The notes: generated by a model from the letters alone, not told the origin. A stretch of 32,462 bases of DNA from a virus (IMGVR_UViG_3300034198_007235:1-32462); one strand, 5' to 3'. Counted from the first letter of the stretch, positions 14,940-23,933 are shown. Made by a program: numbers and translations.

Positions 14940-17126
14940 TTATCCTGTTATTGTCCAACCTTTTGATGTTAATACTAATCTATCTCCTGCACTTAATCCT
15001 GCCGCACCTGTGCAACTTGTTATATTTATTGTTTTACTAGTCACTACTCCTTGTGCCGCAATATCAGCAAATAATGTATTTAACGCTGCTGTTGATAAGT
15101 CAGAAAAAGATACATTTATTTGTGGAGAAGACCCTGTCCATTGACCAGTACTTGTATTTAGTAATCTTAAAGAATTTAACTTATTAAAATTTCCTGAACT
15201 ACCACTTAATAATAAACTTGAAAATGGACAACTAAAACTTAAAGATGTTATTAAAGTAGAATATGTTTGACTTCCTGAATTAAAATTACCTAAAACTAGT
15301 GGCGTTGTTGCTAAACTACCTAATTTATTTGTATTATTTATTGTTGTTAAATTTCCGCTAAATGCAAATAATGTACTTAAAGTGGTTAATGATGTTGTTT
15401 GAGTAGTTGGAAGTGTTAAAGTTGTTAATGAATAACACGCATTTATCAAACTTTGAAAAGTTGTTGTAGAAACAGATACTGTGGCAGGCATAGTTAAAGT
15501 AGTAAGACTTCGACAACCAGAAAAAGCAGAATCCCAAGCAGTACAAGCAGACATACTTGTTGGCAAAGTTATAGATTTTAATGAATAACAACTTGCAAAA
15601 CAATTACTCATTGTTGTTACCGCTGGTAATGTTGTAGGAAGAGATACATTTTCTAATTTATAACAACCTGAAAATGTATATGAAAAAGTATTACAAATTG
15701 GTAAACCAGTTGGCATTACAAGATTTTTTAATCTAAAACAGTTATTAAATGTATTTTGCATACTAGTACAATTTATATAACTGGTAGCTGGCAATGTTAT
15801 TGACACTATGTTTGTACATCCGCTGAAAGTTGAAGCCAATGTTGTTGGAGAATATCCAGATGGTATTGTAACACTAGTCAATGAAATACAGTTTGAAAAA
15901 GTTGAACTCATATTAGTTGATCCAGTATAACTAGGTAATGTAACTGATCTTAACATATAACAGTTTTGAAAACAACTTAATATATTAGTCATGGCGGAAG
16001 CTCCTGTTGGAAATATTACACTTGTTATAGAACTACATCCAGAGAATGTAGATCCTAGTAAATTTGGTACAAATCCAGTTGGAAAAGCCATGTTTCTTAA
16101 TAAAGCGCAAGAAACAAACGTATTAGTTAAATTATGAGATGAACTAGATGATGTTGTTGCTGGAAAAAACACATTCAATAAGTTAGTACATCCTGTGAAT
16201 GCAGATGTCCAATTGACTACAGCCCCAGTAGATGGGATACTAGTAAATTGCACCCATTGTAATGCCGCAGAATTTGCAAATGCACTTGTAAGATCAGCAC
16301 ATGCGTTTATACTTGGTAATGTAATATTTCTTAATGAATTACACGTTGAAAATGCTAAATTTATAGTAGTACATCCATTCATTGATGTTGGAAAACTTAT
16401 TGTTCTTAAACTTGTACAATTATAAAGAGCCCCTGCTAATGTTGTAATTCCAGTTGCATTTGATGGAAAAGTTACATCTAATATACTTGTACAATTTTGA
16501 AAAATGTTTTGCATACTACCTAATGAACTTGCTGATGTAGGCATTATAACTTTTGACAAGTTGGTGCAATTCATAAATAGTTGTGTCATATTTGTCCAAG
16601 CAACAGTTGCTGGTAATTTTACATATTCTAAAAGTGTAAAATTTCCTAAATTAGAATTTCCACTGTTTGAATAAAAATAACTTCCAGTAAAATCTGTTGT
16701 ATTACAAGTATTGTTTCCAAAATACGCTTCTAATAAACCACAATTATAATATACTCCTCCACCTGCCGTTGTATTAGGAATATGTTGAGCATTGGTTATT
16801 ACACAAGTAGCATCCCCATAAATTCTAATCTTAAAGGTATTATAACCTCTTGAGCAGGGTGTGCCTCCTGTTGAATATACGTGATTTGTTGTAGTGGAGG
16901 TTGTGGTTGAAATTGTATTTATAACTCCATCACCCCAGTCAATATAAATATTTCCTGTAGTTCTTGTAAATGTAGTTACAATTGAGAAAGCTTTATTTCC
17001 AGTATCAGCAACTAAAAACTGAACTTCATTTGCTGTATCAGTTATAGTTATCCAATCTGCTGGTCTTACCCAATCAGATGGTTGTGTTACAGGAGCTATT
17101 ATACTTATTGGAACGTTAAATGCCAT
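14940..17126 (-). CDS. BspA-type leucine-rich-repeat adhesin/fibre, 728 aa
   Basis: A 728-residue probable receptor-binding protein. The N-terminal ~115 residues form a beta domain with a PKD-like YIDWGDG...HVY signature (61-84). From about 130 to 620 it consists of repeats of ~23-26 residues with the pattern F-x-x-C-x-x-L-x-x-h-x-h-P, for example FSGCTNIVSITLP and FNNCFRLKNLVMP. That is the BspA/TpLRR (LRR_5) class found in Bacteroidetes and Trichomonas surface proteins, here with a Cys in most repeats. A C-terminal beta segment ends GDRLVLTSKGWTITG. It lies 5 bases after the 1504-aa fibre and before a small possible assembly protein, so it is likely part of the same appendage. No signal peptide is present, consistent with a virion protein. 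Confidence 0.75.
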   Translation of the reverse strand: MAFNVPISIIAPVTQPSDWVRPADWITITDTANEVQFLVADTGNKAFSIVTTFTRTTGNIYIDWGDGVINTISTTTSTTTNHVYSTGGTPCSRGYNTFKIRIYGDATCVITNAQHIPNTTAGGGVYYNCGLLEAYFGNNTCNTTDFTGSYFYSNSGNSNLGNFTLLEYVKLPATVAWTNMTQLFMNCTNLSKVIMPTSASSLGSMQNIFQNCTSILDVTFPSNATGITTLAGALYNCTSLRTISFPTSMNGCTTINLAFSTCNSLRNITLPSINACADLTSAFANSAALQWVQFTSIPSTGAVVNWTSAFTGCTNLLNVFFPATTSSSSSHNLTNTFVSCALLRNMAFPTGFVPNLLGSTFSGCSSITSVIFPTGASAMTNILSCFQNCYMLRSVTLPSYTGSTNMSSTFSNCISLTSVTIPSGYSPTTLASTFSGCTNIVSITLPATSYINCTSMQNTFNNCFRLKNLVMPTGLPICNTFSYTFSGCYKLENVSLPTTLPAVTTMSNCFASCYSLKSITLPTSMSACTAWDSAFSGCRSLTTLTMPATVSVSTTTFQSLINACYSLTTLTLPTTQTTSLTTLSTLFAFSGNLTTINNTNKLGSLATTPLVLGNFNSGSQTYSTLITSLSFSCPFSSLLLSGSSGNFNKLNSLRLLNTSTGQWTGSSPQINVSFSDLSTAALNTLFADIAAQGVVTSKTINITSCTGAAGLSAGDRLVLTSKGWTITG

Positions 17127-17131
17127 TATAT

Positions 17132-20100
17132 TTAAGTTGTTTGTGTTATTACTATATCTACAGTCATATTTGCCTGCGGAGGAAATTGAGCGTAAAATGT
17201 TGCCACTCCTGCTGCTACTCCAACAAATGGAAGCACTTGAGCGTTATATGCTGTTAAGTAACTTGCATTTTGTGGTGTTACTGAAACATCACAGGTGGTT
17301 GTTACGTTTGCATTACTGAATGAATAAGTATAATATCCTCCTGATAAAGTCCAAGAACCAACTGCTAAAGTCTGTGATGTAAGTTTTACAGGAGTTGAAC
17401 CTCCACCTCCACCACTATATTGAGGAATATTTAAAGTTGCACCAACTAATGTAGCAGGTCCACTTGTTCCTGTAGTTGTTAATGTTATTGCATTTTGCTT
17501 TGCATTCCAGGAGGTTGAATTACCTCCTGTTGCTGTAATTACTCCATTAACGTCTAATGCTGTTGCAGGAGATGTAGTTCCTACACCTACTCTACCATTA
17601 ATATTATTTGTATATACTTGACCCGATTTGAATATTCCCGAAGGGCCATCATTACTTATTAATGGACCACTACTAAATGTTATAGATTCTACACCTGTTG
17701 CTGCATTTTGCAAATACATACTTCCATTTACATGCAAAGTTGCTGATGGAGATATTGTATTAATACCTACATTTGTTCCATCATCATATATATTTGAATT
17801 TGTAACCCCAATTGGCGATTTTTTAGGTATATATCCTGTTGTTATATTTCCTGTAAGAACTTCAAATCCAGCAAAAGTTATAAAACCTAAAGCTGGAATC
17901 ATTGTTAATGCAGAATATTTATAAGTATAAGGCCCTGATGTAGCATCAAAGTTAACTAAATCTCCTCCATTAAAACTTGATATACCATCAATTCCTATTG
18001 AACTTTTTAAAACTATTTGTGATGAAGTCGAATCTTGAATTGTTAATGAGGCATACGGAGTGTTTGTTCCAATACCTAATTTGTTATTAGCATCATCCCA
18101 AAAGAAATTAGTATTATCTTGTGCTATTGTAGTTCCATTTGAAAATAATACTGAACCACTTGTAAAAGATGGTAATGTAAACTTACTATTTATTTGAGTT
18201 TGAATAGCGGATGTTACTCCTTTTACATAACTTAACTCAGTAAGAGAAGGATATGTTGTGGTTGATAAACTTCCTAATGTATTTGTTCCACTCCAATATG
18301 TAAGTTGATTTGCAACTCCTGTTCCAACAGAAGTGAGATATGTATTAGTATCTAAAGCAAATGTTCCTGCTGCTGTCATTTTTACAAATGATGTTGAAGC
18401 ATAAGATAATCCGCTTAAAGATGTAAGATTAGTTGCTAAAGGTTGACCTCCTAATCCACTTAATGTATATGTAGGAACATTTAATGTATTACTAACAAAA
18501 GTTGATGATCCAGATGACCCAGTAGTTGTTAGTGTTATTGTATTTTGTTTACTATTAAATGTAGTCCAATCAGTTGAACTTAATGCTCCTCTATTTGTTG
18601 CTGATGCTGTAGGTAAATTGAATGTATGTGTATCCGTTGCAGATGATATATTAAAATCTGTACCTGATGTTCCAACTGCAAAATATTGTACTTGAGAAGT
18701 TAATCCGTTTAATGCGGTTAACCCTGAAGAAAATGTCGTTATAATTTGAGACAGATGTGCATCTTCAGTATGCATTGTAATTGTTCTACCACTATGAATA
18801 ACATAGAATCTAACAGCTAATCTATCTGTTACTGTTAATGTAGTAGCAGGAACTGCTAATGCTGTAAAGTACAAATCTATACTTGTACCTCCTGTAATAT
18901 ACTCAGGAGTTGCTGAATTAGTTGCAATTAAAGTAAAAGTAGTTCCATTGTATTTATATAATTCAATATAAAATCTTGGAGAACCACCTGTTGATGAAGC
19001 ACTAAAATAGGTTTCAAAATTCCAATTACCTGCAGGTATTAATAATTTATTTGGGTCTCCTGCATCTGTAATAAATTGAGCAATATATCCATCTGCATTT
19101 ATAGTGAAATCTGTACCTGTACCTTCAATTGGAACACCATTAATTTCATTATACGCAACACCACCTATTGTACCTTGAGATACACTACCGTTTAAATAAT
19201 AAGAAATAGATGCTCCACCGCCTGTTGATGTTGGTAAATTAGCAAGAGTACCATCTCCTCTTATGTATTGACTTGCAACACCTGCTCCTGTTACAGCTAT
19301 TGTTCCTGATGTAGTAACTGGACTACTTGAAACAGTAAATGCAGAAGGCATTGATAATCCTACAGATGTAACTGTTCCAACACTCCAACTTCTATCAGAA
19401 GTTAAATCATAAGCAGTTCCATTTATAGTTAATGTTCTTGATGTAGGAACATAACCAGATAATGAAGGACCTGTACTAACAGAACCATCAGCCATTAAAT
19501 ATTGTACTGAAGTGCCCCCATCTTTAACAAATGAACCTCCTCTTACTTCACCTCTTAATCTAGTAGTTGTTATAGAGGTATTACCCAATGTAACAGTATT
19601 GTCTCCAATACCAACAGCTGTATCGCCTATAACTATTTGATTTGTGCTTGGCGTTGAAAAAGGTTTTGTATTATATCCAATTAAAATTGAATTATTTATA
19701 TTCGTGGCGTAAGCATTGGTACTTGTTAATCCCCCAGAGGATTGTCCAATAAAAACACTCCTACTGCCAGAAGTATTATTATAACCAGCACTTTGACCTA
19801 TAGCCACATTACCATCACCAGTATTAAAATAAATCCCAGCGGTGCTTCCAATTGCTACATTATAACTTCCTGTTGTATTAAAACGCCCAGTAAAATCACC
19901 TAAAAAATTATTACCATATCCAGTAGTTGTTGATGCACCAGATACAAGTCCTATAAAATTATTTCTACTACCCGTTGTTATGGCGTATCCAGGAGCAGTT
20001 CCAATACCTATATTTCCTTCTCCTGTTATAACATTTAATAAAGCTTCACGCCCTACGGCAACGTTGCTTTGTGCGGTAGTACTTGATTTTAATGCTGAAT

Positions 20101-21646
20101 ATCCTATTGCTGTATTTGAAGAACCTGTAGTTGAAGAAGACAAAGCTAAATTACCTATAGCTGTATTTTGTGCGTTTCCAGTTCCAGCTCCTTTACCTAT
20201 TGTTAATCCGTTTACGGTTAAATCATAAGCACCTAAATTTACAGCCCCTGTAGCTCCTGTATATGGTACATATCCTGATAAATTACTAGTTAAAGCAATA
20301 GTTCCACTTGCATTTGGCATTGTATATACCCTATTTGCTGTAAGTCCTGTATAAGATAATTCTAAACTATATCCAATAGCTGACAACTGAGTTGAACCGT
20401 AAGTTATACGAGCTACAGTATCAGTTGGTGTTGTTTTAAATAAAAATTCTTCGCCATTTAATTCAATACTTCCATATACTGAGAATGCTGTATCTAAAAA
20501 ATTATACTTACTTGCAGATATATTATAAATACCTAAATTAACATCAGTAGTAGCTCCAGTATATGGAACAAAACCACTTAATGATGGTATATCATCTATT
20601 GTAGCTAATATATAATCTCCGTGTACTTTATTTGGGAATTGAAAAGTTAAATCATCTGTTATATTTGATGATTTTAATATAGATGAATAACCTAAATTAT
20701 TTCCAATACTTAAATATGATGAACTTACTCCATCTGTCCCTGATAGTAATATAGTTCCATTAAAACTATTATCTGAGGTATCTTGTGAGTGAACTGTAAA
20801 AACAGACTCTTCACCTCTTATATAGTTTGAATATGTATTTATTGAACCTGATATACCAAAACCATACCCAGCGTAATAAGAGTTATATCCTTCACTTGTA
20901 GGGCTTGAAAATGTTTGAAAAGAACCTAAGTCTTCTATAGTATTTACTACAGTATAATCACCATATTTACCAACTGTATTATTTAATATAATATCATTTG
21001 TGGTAGTATTTCCATTATTAGTAACGTCTTGTAATGTACTAGCAGGCGGTGGTAAATCTTCAAGAGTAATAAATGGGTGTATTCCATCAGCACCATCATT
21101 TACTAAATCAGATGTATTTGTAACAATGTTATTAACTGTTTGGCTATCTACCAATAAAGATAAGATATAATCTTTATCTTCAACCATACTTCCATTACCA
21201 CTTATAAATTGTAATGTAATTGTAAAAAAATTAGGGTCTGGAATATAAGACTGAACATTAGATATTTTATAAAATCCAAAGTCATTAATATTCTCACCTC
21301 TTGAAAGTATTACTTTACCTCCATTTAAAAAATTTAAATATTGAGATATTGTATTTCCTTTTAAACTTTTATTACTTACTAAGAATGTAGATATAGATGA
21401 GAATGGAACTGAATCTCCAATCTCTGAAACAAATGATATTGTTCCTTCTCCTCTTACTTCACCTGGAAGTAATGTTTGGTATGTAAATTTTAAATATGGA
21501 CTATCTATTACTTGATTATGATTATAATAAGCAGCTAAATTAGTAGGTGTAAAATTCTTTGTTTCACCGCCACTATTAAAGTCGCTACCAATCCATTTAT
21601 CATTAGCAACTATATTCGTGTCTTTATTATAATTATTTATTCTCAT
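17132..21646 (-). CDS. Giant tail fibre with anchor domain and YadA-like repeats, 1504 aa
   Basis: The largest protein in the window. Residues 1-42 carry the tail-anchor motif (NIVANDKWIGSDFNSGGETK) shared with the 72-aa gene. Residues 200-480 hold modular fibre repeats, including GYVPYTGATTDVNLGIYN and GYVPYTGATGAVNLGAYD, about 100 residues apart. Residues about 494-690 are a left-handed beta-roll of ~13-16-residue repeats (NTAIGYSAL, NVAVGREAL, NVAIGQSAG), the type found in YadA/Hep_Hag trimeric adhesins. The remainder (700-1504) is Thr/Ser/Gly-rich with repeated TLTTTGSSG or TLTTTGTSG modules, suggesting a trimeric fibre. I see no C-terminal peptidase-S74 chaperone signature. Its ATG directly follows the TAA of the 52-aa gene (TAAATG). 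Likely the main host-contact fibre. Confidence 0.85.
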   Translation of the reverse strand: MRINNYNKDTNIVANDKWIGSDFNSGGETKNFTPTNLAAYYNHNQVIDSPYLKFTYQTLLPGEVRGEGTISFVSEIGDSVPFSSISTFLVSNKSLKGNTISQYLNFLNGGKVILSRGENINDFGFYKISNVQSYIPDPNFFTITLQFISGNGSMVEDKDYILSLLVDSQTVNNIVTNTSDLVNDGADGIHPFITLEDLPPPASTLQDVTNNGNTTTNDIILNNTVGKYGDYTVVNTIEDLGSFQTFSSPTSEGYNSYYAGYGFGISGSINTYSNYIRGEESVFTVHSQDTSDNSFNGTILLSGTDGVSSSYLSIGNNLGYSSILKSSNITDDLTFQFPNKVHGDYILATIDDIPSLSGFVPYTGATTDVNLGIYNISASKYNFLDTAFSVYGSIELNGEEFLFKTTPTDTVARITYGSTQLSAIGYSLELSYTGLTANRVYTMPNASGTIALTSNLSGYVPYTGATGAVNLGAYDLTVNGLTIGKGAGTGNAQNTAIGNLALSSSTTGSSNTAIGYSALKSSTTAQSNVAVGREALLNVITGEGNIGIGTAPGYAITTGSRNNFIGLVSGASTTTGYGNNFLGDFTGRFNTTGSYNVAIGSTAGIYFNTGDGNVAIGQSAGYNNTSGSRSVFIGQSSGGLTSTNAYATNINNSILIGYNTKPFSTPSTNQIVIGDTAVGIGDNTVTLGNTSITTTRLRGEVRGGSFVKDGGTSVQYLMADGSVSTGPSLSGYVPTSRTLTINGTAYDLTSDRSWSVGTVTSVGLSMPSAFTVSSSPVTTSGTIAVTGAGVASQYIRGDGTLANLPTSTGGGASISYYLNGSVSQGTIGGVAYNEINGVPIEGTGTDFTINADGYIAQFITDAGDPNKLLIPAGNWNFETYFSASSTGGSPRFYIELYKYNGTTFTLIATNSATPEYITGGTSIDLYFTALAVPATTLTVTDRLAVRFYVIHSGRTITMHTEDAHLSQIITTFSSGLTALNGLTSQVQYFAVGTSGTDFNISSATDTHTFNLPTASATNRGALSSTDWTTFNSKQNTITLTTTGSSGSSTFVSNTLNVPTYTLSGLGGQPLATNLTSLSGLSYASTSFVKMTAAGTFALDTNTYLTSVGTGVANQLTYWSGTNTLGSLSTTTYPSLTELSYVKGVTSAIQTQINSKFTLPSFTSGSVLFSNGTTIAQDNTNFFWDDANNKLGIGTNTPYASLTIQDSTSSQIVLKSSIGIDGISSFNGGDLVNFDATSGPYTYKYSALTMIPALGFITFAGFEVLTGNITTGYIPKKSPIGVTNSNIYDDGTNVGINTISPSATLHVNGSMYLQNAATGVESITFSSGPLISNDGPSGIFKSGQVYTNNINGRVGVGTTSPATALDVNGVITATGGNSTSWNAKQNAITLTTTGTSGPATLVGATLNIPQYSGGGGGSTPVKLTSQTLAVGSWTLSGGYYTYSFSNANVTTTCDVSVTPQNASYLTAYNAQVLPFVGVAAGVATFYAQFPPQANMTVDIVITQTT

Positions 21647-21805
21647 TTAGTTATCTTTTCCGTTTTTTCTGTCGATTAATTTCCAAAGAGTATATACAAT
21701 AGAAATAACAAGAAGAAATATTCTTAGCGCCATTTCAGCTTGAGAAAAAGAAATGGTTAGTGTTGCTGCATTTAATAAATATATTTTCAAATCTTGATGT
21801 GTCAT
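21647..21805 (-). CDS. Small membrane protein, second holin candidate, 52 aa
   Basis: A 52-codon frame from ATG at 21805 to TAA at 21647. An amphipathic N-terminal helix is followed by one membrane helix (about residues 26-43, ALRIFLLVISIVYTLWKL) and a charged tail IDRKNGKDN. The layout (amphipathic helix, single TM, short basic/acidic tail) resembles small holin-like proteins of marine and Bacteroidetes podophages. It is far from the endolysin. Its stop touches the giant fibre's ATG and its start overlaps the HNH gene's stop by 1 base, so the frame is clearly used. It could be a holin, an antiholin or a membrane-associated assembly protein. Confidence 0.65.
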   Translation of the reverse strand: MTHQDLKIYLLNAATLTISFSQAEMALRIFLLVISIVYTLWKLIDRKNGKDN

Positions 21806-22107
21806 TATTTTTTATTCTTAGTGTTATTTACTTTAGCAGAGACAACTCTAAGATTACTCTTGTTATTACTACCACCTTTTGCAAGTGGTTTTATGTGATC
21901 TACTACATATCCATTAGGAATGTTTGAAAATTTAGAACGAGCTTTAATTCTTTCTGCTTGTTTTTTCTTTTCTTCAGGTGTATTGTTCTTAGCTTCTTTA
22001 TAAGCTTTACCTTTCTCACTTTTATTCCATTTTGTAGAAGTTTCCATATGTTTTTTTCTAGCCTCTGGATGTTCTCTGTAATATTTAGCTGTTCTACCTA
22101 ATGTCAT
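21805..22107 (-). CDS. HNH-type protein, 100 aa
   Basis: A 100-residue, very basic protein. The C-terminal half carries a compact HNH motif: GYVVDHIKPLAKGGSNNKSN (66-85) followed by LRVVSAKVNNTKNKK. His71 after Asp70 is the catalytic-type His, Asn85 the central Asn and Asn94/95 the final position. The N-terminal LGRTAKYYREHPEARKKH resembles the start of small conserved proteins that many crAss-like phages carry in the late region without an intact HNH motif. It may therefore be a packaging-associated HNH nuclease or a DNA-binding virion protein rather than a free homing endonuclease. There is no intron or split neighbour nearby. It overlaps the downstream 52-aa gene by 1 base. Confidence 0.7.
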   Translation of the reverse strand: MTLGRTAKYYREHPEARKKHMETSTKWNKSEKGKAYKEAKNNTPEEKKKQAERIKARSKFSNIPNGYVVDHIKPLAKGGSNNKSNLRVVSAKVNNTKNKK

Positions 22108-22112
22108 AATAA

Positions 22113-22946
22113 TTAGTTATAAACTCTTACTTCTATGCATGTTTGATCTAAATAATCATTATATTGTGAATCCCCTCCTATTCCAGAAACTATTCCAATA
22201 TGGTTTGTGGAGTATTTATATATTGAAAAATTAAGATTATCGCCAAATCCCTGTATATTTAAGGAAATATTTGTCCAAGTACTATCAGTAAATAAACCGT
22301 CAGAATTTAAAGTGTAGTTTCCTGTGCCATTATAAGTAAACCATAAATTACCAATAGTGTTCTCTAATACAGTCGCTACTGGAGCACCAGCATCATAAGC
22401 AAGTGTATACATAGCTCCATCTCCCCAACTATTAGGAGTTGTTCCAGTTGCTATAAATGAAGTTCCTAAATCATTACTAAGAGCACCTACATTTGTAAAA
22501 TCCATGCTTGCAGATTCTTGATTTATATAGTAAGTTCTTCCTATTGTTAGTTCTCCTGAATTGATACTATCTTCTGTTCCTGTTCCACTCTGAGTTAATA
22601 ACGCAGTAAATACTTTATACGGTAAAGAAGCAGGTGTTGCTAAATTATTATCTAAGTAATCTATTAATTCTCCTAGTGAAATAAATAATCTATTTAATGC
22701 TACAGAGAAAAACTCATAATTAGCATTCTCACAAAAAATATCATATCCTCCACTTTTGATTTTACTACCATCTAAAAGTTTAAAGTATAGATAATTTTTA
22801 TTATCAGATGAACTAGGGTCAATATCTTGAGGTGTAAAAACTTGATAACTAGTGTAAGAAAGAGGGTAGTTTGTAACATTACCAGTGCTTGTATCTTCTA
22901 CTAATAAAAAATTCCCATCAATGTTTAAATTTATTTGTACAGCCAT
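22113..22946 (-). CDS. Putative virion/fibre protein, 277 aa
   Basis: A 277-residue beta-rich protein with no assigned fold. Residues 1-110 form a domain with a short helix (RLFISLGELIDYLDNNL). From about 111 there is a motif I recognise from Bacteroidetes phage tail proteins: ALLTQSGTGTEDSINSGELT, then GRTYYINQESASMDFTNVGA, SFIATGTTPNSWGDGA and VATVLENTIGNLWFTYNGTG. This module appears in many fibre or minor structural proteins. It ends in CIEVRVYN. It lies between the small basic proteins and the HNH gene. Probable role: a virion appendage, by family resemblance only. Confidence 0.65.
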   Translation of the reverse strand: MAVQINLNIDGNFLLVEDTSTGNVTNYPLSYTSYQVFTPQDIDPSSSDNKNYLYFKLLDGSKIKSGGYDIFCENANYEFFSVALNRLFISLGELIDYLDNNLATPASLPYKVFTALLTQSGTGTEDSINSGELTIGRTYYINQESASMDFTNVGALSNDLGTSFIATGTTPNSWGDGAMYTLAYDAGAPVATVLENTIGNLWFTYNGTGNYTLNSDGLFTDSTWTNISLNIQGFGDNLNFSIYKYSTNHIGIVSGIGGDSQYNDYLDQTCIEVRVYN

Positions 22947-22958
22947 TTTATATATGTA

Positions 22959-23219
22959 TTATTTTTTCTTTTTAAAAGGAACAAAGCCTTTTTTAGCTTC
23001 TTCTTTTTTCTCTATTTTTTTACCTTCACTTTTTTCGTGTTTCATCATTGCAGATTTAGAAGCATATTTTTCTCCTGTTTTTTTCTCTACAATCATTCCA
23101 GTTTTTTTTGTTGTTGCTACCTTTTTCATATTTTTCTTTTTATCTATGTTTTTTAAAATATTAACTTGAGTTTCATTGAATCTCATTACTTTGTGGTTTA
23201 ATGATAATCCAGTGTCCAT
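22959..23219 (-). CDS. Lysine-rich small protein, 86 aa
   Basis: An 86-residue protein with about one third Lys. After an N-terminal LNHKVMRFNETQVNILKNID, residues 30-86 are K/E-rich (KKVATTKKTGMIVEKKTGEK, then SAMMKHEKSEGKKIEKKEEA), ending FVPFKKKK. The start at 23219 overlaps the stop of the 60-aa gene by 1 base (TAATG), supporting it. Like its two basic neighbours it could be a DNA-associated virion (core) protein. No family is recognised with certainty. Confidence 0.6.
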   Translation of the reverse strand: MDTGLSLNHKVMRFNETQVNILKNIDKKKNMKKVATTKKTGMIVEKKTGEKYASKSAMMKHEKSEGKKIEKKEEAKKGFVPFKKKK

Positions 23220-23401
23220 TATTTTTTACCTTTGTTTTGAGGCATAGATTTTTTAGGAAGTTCTTTAGGGCCATTACCCTTAACTTTAGATTTCCCAGCA
23301 ACAGACAAAGCAATTGCTATAGCTTGAGCTTTTGATTTTCCGTGAGACATTTCTGTCTTAATATTTTTACCTACGTTTTGTTTTCCTTTTAATAGTGGCA
23401 T
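23219..23401 (-). CDS. DUF6496-like small basic protein, 60 aa
   Basis: A 60-residue basic protein. The core KNIKTEMSHGKSKAQAIAIA (13-32) followed by LSVAGKSK matches a widespread small phage family that I know as DUF6496, with the pattern 'NI-TEM-GKP--QA-AIAL'. Its function is unknown. The C-terminal half is Lys/Pro-rich (PKELPKKSMPQNKGKK). It overlaps the downstream 86-aa gene by 1 base and lies 5 bases after the 51-aa gene's stop. The family is usually found near structural genes, as here. Confidence 0.75.
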   Translation of the reverse strand: MPLLKGKQNVGKNIKTEMSHGKSKAQAIAIALSVAGKSKVKGNGPKELPKKSMPQNKGKK

Positions 23402-23406
23402 AATTT

Positions 23407-23562
23407 TTATTTTTTATATGGAAATTTTTTATTTAAAGATTCTTTTCTTTTTTCACAAGGACTGCAATCTTTACCTTTATTCATTTTTTTAACCAATGGT
23501 TTAATCCCTGTATACTTAGTTATTTTTTCTATAGTATCTCCTAATCCTTTACTTTTAGCCAT
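23407..23562 (-). CDS. Small Cys-pair protein, 51 aa
   Basis: A 51-codon frame from ATG at 23562 to TAA at 23407. The sequence KGLGDTIEKITKYTGIKPLV is followed by KGKDCSPCEKRKESLNKKFP near residues 29-48. The CxxC pair in a 'KDC-PCE-RK--LN--FP' context and the GLGDTIEKIT start are familiar from other Bacteroidetes phages, where the protein is unnamed. A single CxxC is too little for a zinc finger unless it dimerises. It overlaps the 102-aa gene by 1 base (TAATG), which supports both starts. Confidence 0.65.
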   Translation of the reverse strand: MAKSKGLGDTIEKITKYTGIKPLVKKMNKGKDCSPCEKRKESLNKKFPYKK

Positions 23563-23870
23563 TATTTTTTCTTTTTAAATCTTTCTCCTACTCCTGAAGT
23601 TTTACCTTCTCTATATACTTTAGATTTTGGACTCCATAAATCGTGCATAGCCCAATAACCTGCTGTTAACTTAGATTGGTTTCCTTCTCCAGCGTGTCTT
23701 TGTTTGTATTGCTTTCTTGCTTCAGGACTATAATTAGAACTATATCCTTTAGCTCCATATCTCACTATTTTTTCTTGTCCTCCAGAGCAAGCTTTAACAA
23801 CTCTTTTGTGCTTACCATCGTTAGCAGGTCTAGGTTTGTTGCAAGGCATATTTTTTTTATCTATCGGCAT
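23562..23870 (-). CDS. Conserved basic phage protein, 102 aa
   Basis: A 102-residue basic protein with PCNKPRPANDGKHKRVVKAC near the N-terminus, IVRYGAKGYSSNYSPEARKQ at about 34-53, then RHAGEGNQSKLTAGYWAMHD and LWSPKSK. I recognise this pattern (RYGA-GY-x-NYS-EAR and KLTA-YWA-xDLWSP) from a conserved family in podophage structural regions. Function is unknown. It is the first gene of the long late unit that runs left to about 12.8 kb and starts 64 bases after the -7 element at 23934-23941. A second Met at residue 8 (23849) is an alternative start. Confidence 0.7.
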   Translation of the reverse strand: MPIDKKNMPCNKPRPANDGKHKRVVKACSGGQEKIVRYGAKGYSSNYSPEARKQYKQRHAGEGNQSKLTAGYWAMHDLWSPKSKVYREGKTSGVGERFKKKK

Positions 23871-23933
23871 ATGTATGTTATTTAAAACTTTTACTTATGT
23901 TTTGTATGGAATAGCATACTTTCATAATCTGTG

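Noticed and set aside
15358-15603. Minus-strand 81-codon Phe/Cys/Tyr-rich frame inside the leucine-rich-repeat gene
   Set aside because: It is another frame of a repetitive coding sequence and has no start context of its own.
17132-17400. Peptidase-S74 auto-chaperone at the C-terminus of the giant fibre
   Set aside because: The Ser/Asp/Lys catalytic pattern of S74 domains is not present. The end is a short beta segment instead.
22885-23169. Plus-strand frames rich in Phe
   Set aside because: These are the reverse complement of Lys-rich coding sequence (AAA read as TTT) on the minus strand, a shadow of the 86-aa gene.
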